Of a DNA stretch of 64,000 nucleotides, positions 1 to 8,083 are shown piece by piece; within the stretch, counting starts at the first letter, position 1; every line of letters starts with the position of its first letter. Below the pieces are notes generated by a model. That model made no database searches and was not told the origin of the DNA. It saw only the letters and a program-made list of their open reading frames with translations. Source of the stretch: Sphaerisporangium dianthi (GTDB lineage Bacteria; Actinomycetota; Actinomycetes; Streptosporangiales; Streptosporangiaceae); contig NZ_JBHSFP010000004.1 in the NCBI RefSeq assembly GCF_042654065.1, positions 310,001 to 374,000 of the forward strand, given 5' to 3'. Both the position numbers and the translations under genes were made by a program.

Positions 1-148
1 GGCGGCCTCGGCCCATCGGGGCCGCCAGGGGCCACGCCCCCGCTGTGGCAGGTGAATGCGGCGATCCATGGCGCCGCGCGCCCGGCGGCGTGCATAGGGT
101 GGCAGTCTGTGGATAGGCGCGCACAGGTGAAGGGGCCGCGAACAGGCG

Positions 149-1024
149 ATGACCACTCAGCCAGATCACCCGAGTCCGTCCGACCGGCCTGAGGACCACC
201 CTCAGCCCGGCCCCTCTGACGCGGTCCCCACCTGTTACCGGCACCCTGAGCGCGAGACCTATGTGCGGTGCCAGCGGTGCGACCGGCCCATCTGTCCCGA
301 CTGCATGCGCGTGGCCTCGGTCGGCCACCAGTGCGTCGAGTGCGTGCGCGAGGGCGGCAAGTCCGTCCGCCAGGCCGAGGCGCCCTTCGGCGGCAGGCCC
401 GTGACCACGCCCATCGTGACGTGGGCCCTGCTCGCGATCAACGTGCTCGCCTACCTCGGCGAGGTGGTCGAGCCGAGCCAGGTCATCGGCCGGTTCGCGA
501 TGTCGGCCTACAACGTCGCCGGGGGCGAGTGGTGGCGGCTGGTCACCGGCGCCTTCCTGCACGCGCCCCCGCCGTCCTACTGGCACATCCTGTTCAACAT
601 GTGGGCCCTGTTCGTCATCGGCCCTCAACTCGAGCGCATGCTCGGCTCCTTGCGGTTCGCGAGCGTCTATCTGCTCGCGGCCCTGGGCGGGTCGGTCGCC
701 GTCTATCTCTTCGGCTCGGTGGCCGTCGGCGCCTCGGGCGCGATCTACGGCCTGTTCGGCGCCATGTTCGTCGTGGCCCGGCGTCTCGGCTACGACGCCA
801 GTGGAGTGATCTGGCTGATCGGGATCAACGTGGTGCTGACCTTCGTGATCCCGGGGATCAGCTGGCAGGGCCACCTCGGCGGCCTGGTCACAGGTGCGCT
901 CGTGACGGCGCTGTTCGCCTACGCGCCCGCCGGCAACCGCAAGGCCGTCCAGTTGGGCACGGTGCTGGTGGTGCTCGCGGCCTGCGTCGCCCTGGTGGCG
1001 CTCATGACCCCCTTGGGAGCCTGA
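149..1024 (+). CDS. Rhomboid-family intramembrane serine protease with N-terminal zinc-binding domain
   Basis: A 291-aa membrane protease predicted to cleave transmembrane substrates inside the bilayer. Residues about 30-70 form a B-box-like zinc module with paired cysteines (CQRCDRPICPDCM, then CVEC). Six or more membrane segments follow from residue 88. The catalytic serine lies in GASGAIYGLFG and the partner histidine in GHLGGLVTG, as in active rhomboids. The gene converges on crgA, with a small hairpin between them. The fusion of a zinc finger to a rhomboid is common in actinobacteria at this oriC-proximal position. The physiological substrate cannot be read from the sequence. Confidence 0.93.
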   Translation: MTTQPDHPSPSDRPEDHPQPGPSDAVPTCYRHPERETYVRCQRCDRPICPDCMRVASVGHQCVECVREGGKSVRQAEAPFGGRPVTTPIVTWALLAINVLAYLGEVVEPSQVIGRFAMSAYNVAGGEWWRLVTGAFLHAPPPSYWHILFNMWALFVIGPQLERMLGSLRFASVYLLAALGGSVAVYLFGSVAVGASGAIYGLFGAMFVVARRLGYDASGVIWLIGINVVLTFVIPGISWQGHLGGLVTGALVTALFAYAPAGNRKAVQLGTVLVVLAACVALVALMTPLGA

Positions 1025-1034
1025 GCGGGTGCTT

Positions 1035-1053
1035 CCCGGGGTGGGACCCCGGG
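1035..1053. terminator. Hairpin between convergent rhomboid and crgA
   Basis: CCCGGGGT and ACCCCGGG form an 8-bp stem around a GGG loop just after the rhomboid stop codon. There is no long U-tract, which is usual for actinobacterial terminators. It could serve either strand. Confidence 0.45.
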
Positions 1054-1066
1054 TTGCTTCCCCAGG

Positions 1067-1089
1067 TTGTGGATAAAACCTGTGGAAAA
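1067..1089 (+). other. DnaA-box pair
   Basis: TTGTGGATAA is an exact DnaA box (reverse complement TTATCCACAA). It is followed four bases later by CTGTGGAAAA, a near match. Both sit in the intergenic space between rhomboid and crgA. Another near match, CTGTGGATA, lies at about 107-115. This gene order is oriC-proximal in actinobacteria, so these may be outlying DnaA-binding sites. Confidence 0.5.
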
Positions 1090-1147
1090 CGTCACTCGCC
1101 GCAGGTGCCCGGTCTGACCGTCCGCCGCCGGCGAGTGCGCACGCCTT

Positions 1148-1393
1148 CTATCGCCAGCGGGTCGACAGCACCACGCCGAAGATGATCAGGACGAAGCCGA
1201 CCGCCAGGTTCCAGTTGCCCAGGGCGGCGAGGCCCGGCGCGTCCGGCTTGATGTAGAAGACGGCGATCCACAGGATGCCGATGATCCACGTGGTGACCAT
1301 CGTCGGTGCCAGCCAGCGGGGGCTCACCTTGACCTGCTGCGACTTCTGCGGCGGGGTGTAGACCGCCTTCTTGCGGGTGTTGGACTTGGGCAC
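1148..1393 (-). CDS. crgA: Cell division protein CrgA
   Basis: An 81-aa protein with a basic N-terminus (residues 1-12) and two membrane segments, the second ending in FGVVLSTRW, matching the CrgA family in size and layout. CrgA is a septum-associated membrane protein that coordinates FtsZ and late divisome assembly in actinomycetes. The GTG start at 1393 has a good AGGAGAG ribosome site five bases upstream. A -10-like TAGGCT lies on this strand at 1474-1479. Its place beside the pknAB/rodA/pbpA block is the conserved one. Confidence 0.93.
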   Translation of the reverse strand: MPKSNTRKKAVYTPPQKSQQVKVSPRWLAPTMVTTWIIGILWIAVFYIKPDAPGLAALGNWNLAVGFVLIIFGVVLSTRWR

Positions 1394-1638
1394 GGCAGCT
1401 CTCCTGGTGGGGCCCGCGCGGTGTCGCGGGCACTGGCAGCCAGCGTAATCGCTGGCCTACGAAGACCGCAGTAAGCCTAGTCGGCGTGGGCGTCGAACGG
1501 CGATTCACGCGCAAAATGTAGGTCAAGCGCCGATCGTCGTCGCGACGCCGCGGGAAGCCCTGCCTACGCTGGCCGCGCAGGCGTGGTCCGCACGCCTCCT
1601 CCGCTACTCCGGATATGTCGTGATTATGCCTTCTGGCG

Positions 1639-2268
1639 GTGGATATGAGGACCCTGCTGCGCTCCTGCGGTGAGCTCAGCGTCACGGCGGGCCTTGTGAT
1701 GCTGCTGTTCTGCGCCTATCTGCTGTGGGGCACCGGCTCCTACACCGAGTGGTACCAGCACCTCCTCAAGCAGCAGCTCCGGCAGCCCGCCAAGCTCGCG
1801 GAGCTCGCGAAACTCGGAAAGATCCGCCTCGGCGACGCCGTCGCGCTGATCCGGATCCCCCGCCTCGGGCGCGACTACGAGTACGCCGTCCTGGAGGGCG
1901 TCGGCCCGGAGGACCTGCGCCGGGGGCCGGGACACTATCCCGGCACGGCCCGCCCGGGCAAGATCGGCAACTTCGTCCTGTCCGGCCACCGGACGACCTA
2001 CGCCGCCCCGTTCAACCGCATCGACGAGCTGCGCCGTGGCGACGACATCGTCGTCGAGGCCCCCGAGGCCCGCTACACCTACCGCGTCTCCGGCAAGCAG
2101 GTCGTCACCCCCGATCAGGTGGACGTCATCGCCCCCGTGCCCAACCATCCCGGCGCGCGTCCCACCGAGGCGGTCATCACCCTCACGACCTGCCACCCCG
2201 AGTACTCCGCCCGGCAGCGGCTGGTCGTCTACGGCGTCCTGGCCGGCAGGCGCGAGCGGCGCACCTGA
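1639..2268 (+). CDS. Class E sortase
   Basis: A 209-aa transpeptidase anchored by one N-terminal membrane segment (residues 12-31) with an extracellular sortase fold. The catalytic histidine is in LSGHRTTYAAPF, the catalytic cysteine in TLTTCHPEYS, and the assisting arginine follows in ARQRL. Class E sortases of actinomycetes attach LAXTG-type proteins to the cell wall; no such substrate is visible in this window. I chose the GTG at 1639, with GATTAT as a possible -10 at 1622-1627. An ATG two codons on is the alternative. Confidence 0.9.
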   Translation: MDMRTLLRSCGELSVTAGLVMLLFCAYLLWGTGSYTEWYQHLLKQQLRQPAKLAELAKLGKIRLGDAVALIRIPRLGRDYEYAVLEGVGPEDLRRGPGHYPGTARPGKIGNFVLSGHRTTYAAPFNRIDELRRGDDIVVEAPEARYTYRVSGKQVVTPDQVDVIAPVPNHPGARPTEAVITLTTCHPEYSARQRLVVYGVLAGRRERRT

Positions 2269-2324
2269 CGGCCACGCACATGCCCGGCGCTCTTTGCGGC
2301 TCTCGAGGAAGCGAGGCGGCCACG

Positions 2325-2483
2325 ATGTACGGATGGCTCTGGCGGATCATCCCGGGCGGCACCGGGGTGAAGCTGGCGACGATGCTGGTCCTGGCCGGTG
2401 CGGCCGGGGTCGTACTCTGGTATTTCGTGTTCCCTTCACTGGAGCCGCACGTGCCCCTCGACAGGGTGACCGTAGGCCGATGA
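2325..2483 (+). CDS. Small single-pass membrane protein
   Basis: A 52-aa protein starting MYGWLWRIIPGG, with one hydrophobic helix (about residues 14-37) and a short polar tail. It lies between the sortase and the glutamine amidotransferase gene. Its TGA overlaps the next ATG (ATGA), so the two are probably translationally coupled. Similar tiny membrane proteins occur at this locus in related actinobacteria. No function is known to me. The purine-rich stretch before the ATG (GAGGAAGCGAGG) can act as ribosome site. Confidence 0.72.
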   Translation: MYGWLWRIIPGGTGVKLATMLVLAGAAGVVLWYFVFPSLEPHVPLDRVTVGR

Positions 2484-3052
2484 CCCGCGTGCTCGTGGTG
2501 GACAACCACGACAGTTTCGTCCACACGATCGTGCAGTACCTTCGCCGGCTGGGCGCCGAATGCGACGTCCGGCCCCGCGACCATGTGCGCGTCCAGGACG
2601 CCGAGGGCTTCGACGGCGTGGTCGTCAGCCCCGGGCCCGGCACGCCGGAGGCCGCCGGGGTGAGCGTCCCCCTGGTGACCTTCTGCGCCGAACGCGATCT
2701 TCCCCTCCTCGGCGTCTGCCTCGGCCACCAGGCCATCGCCGTCGCCTACGGCGGCGTCGTCGCCCGCGCGCCCGAGTTGATGCACGGCCGCACCAGCGAG
2801 ATCTTCCATGACGGCAAGGGCGTGTTCGCCGGCCTCCCCTCACCGGTCACCATGACCCGCTACCACTCGCTGTCGGTCGTCCCGGACACCGTGCCGGACG
2901 TGCTCTCGGTCAGCGCCGTCACCGACACCGGGGTGATCATGGGCGTGCGGCACGTCACCGCCCGCGTCGAGGGGGTGCAGTTCCACCCCGAGTCCGTGCT
3001 CTCCGAGCACGGTCACGAACTTCTCCGAAATTGGCTGGCCCAAATCGTGTAA
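2480..3052 (+). CDS. Aminodeoxychorismate/anthranilate synthase component II (glutamine amidotransferase)
   Basis: A 190-aa class I glutamine amidotransferase that supplies ammonia from glutamine for p-aminobenzoate (folate) or anthranilate (tryptophan) synthesis. The oxyanion region SPGPGTPEAAG, the nucleophile motif GVCLGHQAIA and the terminal FHPES histidine/glutamate are all present. It overlaps the upstream 52-aa gene by four bases. The synthase partner subunit is not in this window, so PabA and TrpG cannot be separated by sequence alone. Two strong hairpins lie downstream before pknB. Confidence 0.9.
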   Translation: MTRVLVVDNHDSFVHTIVQYLRRLGAECDVRPRDHVRVQDAEGFDGVVVSPGPGTPEAAGVSVPLVTFCAERDLPLLGVCLGHQAIAVAYGGVVARAPELMHGRTSEIFHDGKGVFAGLPSPVTMTRYHSLSVVPDTVPDVLSVSAVTDTGVIMGVRHVTARVEGVQFHPESVLSEHGHELLRNWLAQIV

Positions 3053-3083
3053 CGCCGGACGGCTCTGTGACGACTATCGGATG

Positions 3084-3120
3084 AGGGTCTCCGCCGTCGC
3101 CCCCGAGCGGCGGAGACCCT
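3084..3120. terminator. Hairpin terminator after the pabA/trpG-like gene
   Basis: AGGGTCTCCGCCG and CGGCGGAGACCCT form a perfect 13-bp stem with an 11-base loop, followed by CTTCTC. It is the first of two hairpins between convergent pabA/trpG-like and pknB. Confidence 0.75.
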
Positions 3121-3161
3121 CTTCTCATGCCCGGCCCCGGACCACGGGCCCCCGGACGCGG

Positions 3162-3194
3162 AAAAGCCCCTCCCCGAGCCGGGGAGGGGCTTTT
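3162..3194. terminator. Bidirectional rho-independent terminator between pabA/trpG-like gene and pknB
   Basis: AAAAGCCCCTCCCC and GGGGAGGGGCTTTT form a perfect 14-bp stem with loop GAGCC. The A and T runs flanking the stem give a U-tract in both directions, so it can end both the plus-strand operon and the pknB operon, whose stop codon is about 20 bases away. Confidence 0.88.
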
Positions 3195-3214
3195 CGCGTC
3201 GAGCGGACCAGGCG

Positions 3215-5059
3215 TCAGTTGCCGAAGTCGTCCGGCGGCGGCTCGCTGAACGGGTCGTCGGTCGTCGGCTCGTCGGTCGGCTGCTGGTTGGGGTCGGTCG
3301 GCTGGTCGGTGGGCTGGTCGGTCGGGAAGGTCTCCTCCGGCGGCCCGGAGGACACCACCAGCGTGATCGTCATGCCCGGGGTGAGCTTGGAGCCGGGACG
3401 CGGGCTCTGGCTGATGACGCTGCCCTGGGGGACGTCGGTGCTGGTCTGCTCGTTGACCCTCACCTTGAAGCCCGCGCCCTTCAGCGTGGCCGTGGCGTCC
3501 TTGACGGTCTGGCCGGTGACGTCGGGCACGTCGGTCTGCGTCTTGGGCACGTAGATCTTGACGATCGCCCCTTCGTCGACCTTCTCGCCCGCGGCCGGCT
3601 TGGTCTGGAAGACCTTCTCCTGCTCCTTGGCGGAGACGACGCTGACCACCTGCACGTTGAGCTTGCCGGCTTCGAGGGTCTGAGTGGCCTCCTCCACCGT
3701 GCTGCCGATCACGTCGGGCACCGCCACCTGCTTGACGCCCTTGGAGACCTTGAGCTGGACGGTGGCGCCCTTGGCGACCTGCTGGCCCGCGGCGGGCTCG
3801 GTGCCGATGACGGTGCCCTTGTCGACGTCGGAGTTGAACTCCTGGACGACCTCGACCTTCAGCCCCAGGCTCTCCAGTTTGGCCTTGGCGGCGTCCTCCG
3901 TCTGATTCTTCACCAGAGGGATCGAGACCTGGGTGGCGGCCTCCTGGCCGCCGTCGGAGCTCAGGAAGGCGTAGCCGATGCCGATGAAGGCGCCGATCAC
4001 CAGAAGGGGGATGAGGATCCACGCGGCCGTCTTGAGCGCGGTGTTCCCCGAGGACGCGCGGTGGCGCTCGGAGCGGCCGCCGGTCTGCGTCGGGGCGTAC
4101 TCGTAGGCGGGCACCGCGTTGCTGCGCTGGGTCGCCGGCCCGCCGGGCGTGTTCAGCGTGCGGGTCTGCTGGCCGGTGTAGTTGTTGCTCATCGCCATGG
4201 TGTGCGAGGCGTCGACCGGCATGCCGGACATGGCCCGCTGGATGTCGGCCCGCATCTCGGCGGCGCTCTGGTAGCGGTGCGCCGGGTCCTTGGCCATGGC
4301 CTTCAGCACGATCGCGTCGGCCCACTGGGGGATGTCGGGGTCGATGCGCGACGGCGGGATCGGGTCTTCGCGCACGTGCTGGTAGGCGATGGCCACCGGC
4401 GAGTCGCCGGTGAACGGCGGCTGGCCTGTGAGCAGTTCGTAGAACACGCAGCCCGTGGAGTAGATGTCGCTGCGGGCGTCCACGCGCTCGCCGCGAGCCT
4501 GCTCGGGGGAGAGGTACTGGGCGGTGCCGATGACCTGCGCCGTCTGCGTCATGGTCGCGGCGGAGTCGGCCATCGCGCGGGCGATGCCGAAGTCCATGAC
4601 CTTGACGTCGCCGGCGAGCGTGATCATGACGTTGGCCGGCTTGATGTCACGGTGGACGATGCCGCCCCGGTGGCTGTAGTCGAGGGCGCGCAGAATGCCG
4701 TCGACCAGCTCGGCCGCCCGCTCGGGAAGCAGGCGCCGGTCGGCTCGCAGCAGGTCGCGCAGGGTGCGTCCGTCGACGAACTCCATGACGATGTAGGGCA
4801 CGGGCGTGGACTCCGTCATGTCCTCGCCGGTGTCGTACACCGCGACGACGGAGGGGTGGTTCAGCGACGCCGCGGACTGTGCTTCGCGGCGGAAACGGGC
4901 CTGGAAGGTGTGATCTCTCGCCAGATCTGAACGGAGCGTCTTGATGGCGACAACTCGGTCCAGCCGGATGTCCCGGGCGCGATACACCTCGGCCATGCCG
5001 CCGCGCCCGACGACTCCGTCGAGCTCGTAGCGACCACCGAGTAGCCGAGGCTGAGTCAT
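3215..5059 (-). CDS. pknB: Serine/threonine protein kinase PknB with PASTA domains
   Basis: A 614-aa membrane kinase. The N-terminal kinase domain has Gly-loop GRGGMAEV, Lys40, catalytic HRDIKPAN (Asp138), DFG at 156-158 and activation-loop threonines T171/T173, the same positions as in the mycobacterial enzyme. One membrane helix (about 345-365) is followed by three extracellular PASTA repeats and a Pro/Thr/Asp-rich tail. PASTA domains bind muropeptides and lipid II, linking wall status to phosphorylation of wall and division proteins. It is last in the fhaA-to-pknB operon. I chose the ATG by family alignment; a GTG three codons upstream is possible. Three PASTA repeats is one fewer than in M. 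tuberculosis. Confidence 0.95.
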   Translation of the reverse strand: MTQPRLLGGRYELDGVVGRGGMAEVYRARDIRLDRVVAIKTLRSDLARDHTFQARFRREAQSAASLNHPSVVAVYDTGEDMTESTPVPYIVMEFVDGRTLRDLLRADRRLLPERAAELVDGILRALDYSHRGGIVHRDIKPANVMITLAGDVKVMDFGIARAMADSAATMTQTAQVIGTAQYLSPEQARGERVDARSDIYSTGCVFYELLTGQPPFTGDSPVAIAYQHVREDPIPPSRIDPDIPQWADAIVLKAMAKDPAHRYQSAAEMRADIQRAMSGMPVDASHTMAMSNNYTGQQTRTLNTPGGPATQRSNAVPAYEYAPTQTGGRSERHRASSGNTALKTAAWILIPLLVIGAFIGIGYAFLSSDGGQEAATQVSIPLVKNQTEDAAKAKLESLGLKVEVVQEFNSDVDKGTVIGTEPAAGQQVAKGATVQLKVSKGVKQVAVPDVIGSTVEEATQTLEAGKLNVQVVSVVSAKEQEKVFQTKPAAGEKVDEGAIVKIYVPKTQTDVPDVTGQTVKDATATLKGAGFKVRVNEQTSTDVPQGSVISQSPRPGSKLTPGMTITLVVSSGPPEETFPTDQPTDQPTDPNQQPTDEPTTDDPFSEPPPDDFGN

Positions 5060-5141
5060 TTCCTGCACTGTCCCTTGCCGTTCATCTTGGGTACCGGCCC
5101 GCGGTGCGGCTGCCGGTGTCCATCATCGACCCCGCACCGCA

Positions 5142-6632
5142 TTACGTCTCCCCGTTCGGGGGGATTGTGGTGCTTGCTGATGAGGTGGGGCTTGGCGTCT
5201 CACTCGGCGTGGGGGTCGGTGTGGGCGTCGGAGTAGGGGTCGGAGTAGCGGACGGGGTCGGTGTCGGCGTGCGTCGCCGGGTTGGCGTCGCCGACGTGAT
5301 TACCGTAGCCGACCGTGACGTCAGCGGCTTGACAGACTTCACCGGTTTCGGTCGAACGGATGCCGCCGAAGTGCGCGCCGGGGCCGAGGACGGCACGGGG
5401 TCGCCGGTCACCGGGTTGGGCGGCGCGGCCGGCCCGCCGTCCAGGCGCAACTCGGGGATCGCGCCGGCCGCCAGCGCGCCGAGCCCGACCGCCGCCGCGC
5501 AACCCGCGGCGGCGACCAGTCCGATGGCGCCGCGACTGCGACGGCGCCCGCGCCGCGGAAGCGGCCGGGCCGTGCCGGGGCTCGCCGGAGGCCGTCCGAT
5601 GCGGGTCGGCGTGGCGGGCGGGGCGTCCTGGGTGGTGGGTTCGTACCGGGCGGCGAAGCCGCCGGAGGGCCTGCCGGCCGTGCCGGCCGTCGCGCCGGTC
5701 ACGGGGACGGGCGTCGCGCCACTCGCGTACAGGGCGCCGGACTCTTCGATCGCCCTGCGGACCGCGAAGCCGGACGGATCGGTGAGCATGCTGAGGTGCG
5801 AATCGGTGGCGCCCGCCAGGGAGTCGCGCAGCACCATCGCGCGGTCGGCCAGGTCGCGGGCGGTGCCCGGCCGGTGCTCGGGGGCCTTGGCCAGCATGGC
5901 GACGACCAGGTCGCGCACGGGGCTCGGCACCGTGGCGGGCAGCGGAGGCGTCTGCTCGTTCAGGTGGCGCAGGGCGATCGCGACCTGGTTGCCGCCCGTG
6001 AACGGCGGCTGCCCGGTCAGGCACTCGTACGCCACGACGCCGAGGGAGTACAGGTCGGTCGACGGGGTGAGCGTGCTGCCGGACGCCTGCTCGGGGCTCA
6101 CGTACTGCGCGGTGCCGAGCACGGTGCCCGTCATGGTCATGCGCGAGCTCTCGAGGGCCCGCGCGATGCCGAAGTCGGTGACCTTGATGAGGCCGGCCTC
6201 GGTGACCAGCAGGTTGCCCGGCTTGATGTCGCGGTGGATGATGCCCGCCCGGTGGGCCGTGTGCAGGGCCCGCGCGGTCTGGCCGACGACGTCGAGGGTC
6301 ACCTCGGGGCTGAGCGTGCCGTTGCGGGCGAGGATCGCCGACAGCGGCTCACCGGTCACGAGCTCCATCACCAGATAGGCCAGGTCGTCCTGCTCGCCGT
6401 AGTCGAAGACCTGGGCGATGCCGGGGTCGGCCAGGGCGGCGGTGATGCGCGCCTCGTTGCGGAAGCGCTCGCGGAACTCAGGATCGGCTGCCACGTGCTG
6501 GCGCAGCAACTTCACCGCGACGTCGCGGCCGAGCAGCCGGTCGGTGGCGCGCCAGACCTCGCCCATGCCGCCGGCGGCGATGCGCCCGGTCAGCCGGTAG
6601 CGGTCGTTCAGCACCCGGTCGGTGAAGGTCAC
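5142..6632 (-). CDS. pknA: Serine/threonine protein kinase (PknA-type)
   Basis: A 496-aa kinase with Gly-loop AAGGMGEV, Lys41, HRDIKPGN, DFGIAR and an activation loop with MTMTGT. One membrane segment (about 385-410) leads to a low-complexity tail of Thr-Pro repeats, seen as a short GGTGTGGGCGTC-like repeat near 5206-5260. The GTG start overlaps the pbpA stop (GTGA), so the two are translationally coupled. PknA and PknB act together in controlling growth and division in actinobacteria. No PASTA domain is present. The tail is likely extracellular. Confidence 0.92.
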   Translation of the reverse strand: MTFTDRVLNDRYRLTGRIAAGGMGEVWRATDRLLGRDVAVKLLRQHVAADPEFRERFRNEARITAALADPGIAQVFDYGEQDDLAYLVMELVTGEPLSAILARNGTLSPEVTLDVVGQTARALHTAHRAGIIHRDIKPGNLLVTEAGLIKVTDFGIARALESSRMTMTGTVLGTAQYVSPEQASGSTLTPSTDLYSLGVVAYECLTGQPPFTGGNQVAIALRHLNEQTPPLPATVPSPVRDLVVAMLAKAPEHRPGTARDLADRAMVLRDSLAGATDSHLSMLTDPSGFAVRRAIEESGALYASGATPVPVTGATAGTAGRPSGGFAARYEPTTQDAPPATPTRIGRPPASPGTARPLPRRGRRRSRGAIGLVAAAGCAAAVGLGALAAGAIPELRLDGGPAAPPNPVTGDPVPSSAPARTSAASVRPKPVKSVKPLTSRSATVITSATPTRRRTPTPTPSATPTPTPTPTPTPTPSETPSPTSSASTTIPPNGET

Positions 6633-8083
6633 TGGCCGAGCACCGCCTGCATCACGTCGTGCGCGATGGGCGCGGCCACCTGGCCGCCGGTGGCGTCGTT
6701 GCCGGCGCTGCCGGACTCGACGAACACCGCCACCGCGACCTTCGGGTCCTCGGCGGGGGCGAAGGAGATGAACCAGGCGTGGGACGCGGCCCCCTTGGCG
6801 GTCTCGGCCGTTCCCGTCTTGCCCGCCACCGTGATGCCGGGAAGCTGGGCCGCCGTGCCGGTGCCGTTCTGCACCACGCTGATCATCATCTGCCGCAGCT
6901 TGTCGGCGACGTCGGCGCTGATGGCCTCGTCCAGCTCCTGCGGGCGCGCCTTGTCGATCTCGTCGCCGCCCGGGCTGACGATCTTGTTGACGAGGTAGGG
7001 CTTCATGACCTTGCCCTCGTTGGCCACCGCCGCGGCCACCATGGCCATCTGCAGCGGCGTCATCTGGTTGCTGCGCTGGCCGATCGCGGTCTGCACCAGC
7101 GCGGCCTTGCCCTCGTCGGAGCCGATGTCGCTCCTGACGACGCTCAGCGGGATGCTCATCTCCTGGCCGATGCCGAACTTCGCGGCCTGCTCCTGGAGCT
7201 TGTCGTAGCCCATCTCCAGCGCCATGGTGCCGAACGCCGTGTTGCAGGAGATGGTCAGCGCGTCGAGGAGCGTGGCGCGGCCGCCGCACGACTCGCCGTG
7301 GTAGTTGCGCAGGCCGATGGTGGTGCCCGGCAGCGGCAGGATGTCGGGCGCGTCCACCGTGGTGTTGACGTCGCGCGACTCGTCCTCGCTGAGGTAGGCC
7401 GCCGAGGTGATCACCTTGAACGTCGAGCCGGGGGCGTAGGTCTTGCTCGTGGCGCGGTTGATCAGCGGCTCGTTGTCGTCGGCGTTGAGCTTGTTGTACG
7501 CCTTGGCGGCCTTGCCCTTGTCGGGCACGGCGATCGGGCCGGGGTCGAAGCTCGGCACCGACACCATGGTGAGCACCGCTCCGGTCTTCGGGTCGAGCGC
7601 CACGACGGCGCCGCGCTTGCCGCTCTTCCGCATGTCCTCGTAGGCGACCCTCTGTGCCTTGGGCACCAGGGTCAGATCGACTGCCGCGCCTTGGGCCGGC
7701 TTGCTGGTGACCAGGTCGACCGCGCGGCGGACGAACAGATCGGGGTGGGTGCCGTTGAGGTACTCGTTCTCGGCGTTCTCGATGCCGCGCTCGCTCTCGG
7801 GCGCGAAGAACCCGATGACCGGCGCGAAGACCGGGCCGTCGACGTACTTGCGCTGGAAGCGGAAGGTCTTGCCGTTGCCGGTGTCGACCGACTTGGCGAG
7901 CGTCTCGCCGCCCGCGGTGATCATGCCCCGCTCGCTCTCGTAGCGCGCGTAGAAGCTGCGGGCGTTGCGGTTGTCGTGGCGGAGCTGGTCGGCCTTGACG
8001 GCCTGCACGTAGTTGATGTTGATCATCAACAGGCCGAACATGAGGAGACAGGCCGCCGCGACCCGCTTGAGCGTGCCGTTCAT
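6629..8083 (-). CDS. pbpA: Penicillin-binding protein 2 (PbpA), class B transpeptidase
   Basis: A 484-aa peptidoglycan transpeptidase with a single N-terminal membrane anchor (residues 5-24), a dimerisation domain and a transpeptidase domain. The catalytic triad motifs are all visible: SxxK in APGSTFK, SxN in SCNTAF, and KTGT in VAGKTGTAET. It is the partner of the SEDS glycosyltransferase encoded immediately upstream, with a four-base overlap (8080-8083). The conserved order rodA-pbpA-pknA-pknB supports a role in cell-wall synthesis during growth or septation. Confidence 0.95.
   Translation of the reverse strand: MNGTLKRVAAACLLMFGLLMININYVQAVKADQLRHDNRNARSFYARYESERGMITAGGETLAKSVDTGNGKTFRFQRKYVDGPVFAPVIGFFAPESERGIENAENEYLNGTHPDLFVRRAVDLVTSKPAQGAAVDLTLVPKAQRVAYEDMRKSGKRGAVVALDPKTGAVLTMVSVPSFDPGPIAVPDKGKAAKAYNKLNADDNEPLINRATSKTYAPGSTFKVITSAAYLSEDESRDVNTTVDAPDILPLPGTTIGLRNYHGESCGGRATLLDALTISCNTAFGTMALEMGYDKLQEQAAKFGIGQEMSIPLSVVRSDIGSDEGKAALVQTAIGQRSNQMTPLQMAMVAAAVANEGKVMKPYLVNKIVSPGGDEIDKARPQELDEAISADVADKLRQMMISVVQNGTGTAAQLPGITVAGKTGTAETAKGAASHAWFISFAPAEDPKVAVAVFVESGSAGNDATGGQVAAPIAHDVMQAVLGQ

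Noticed and set aside
5200..5270. Short GGTGTGGGCGTCGGAGT-like repeats resembling a microsatellite array.
   Set aside because: They encode the Thr-Pro tail of the PknA-type kinase and need no other explanation.
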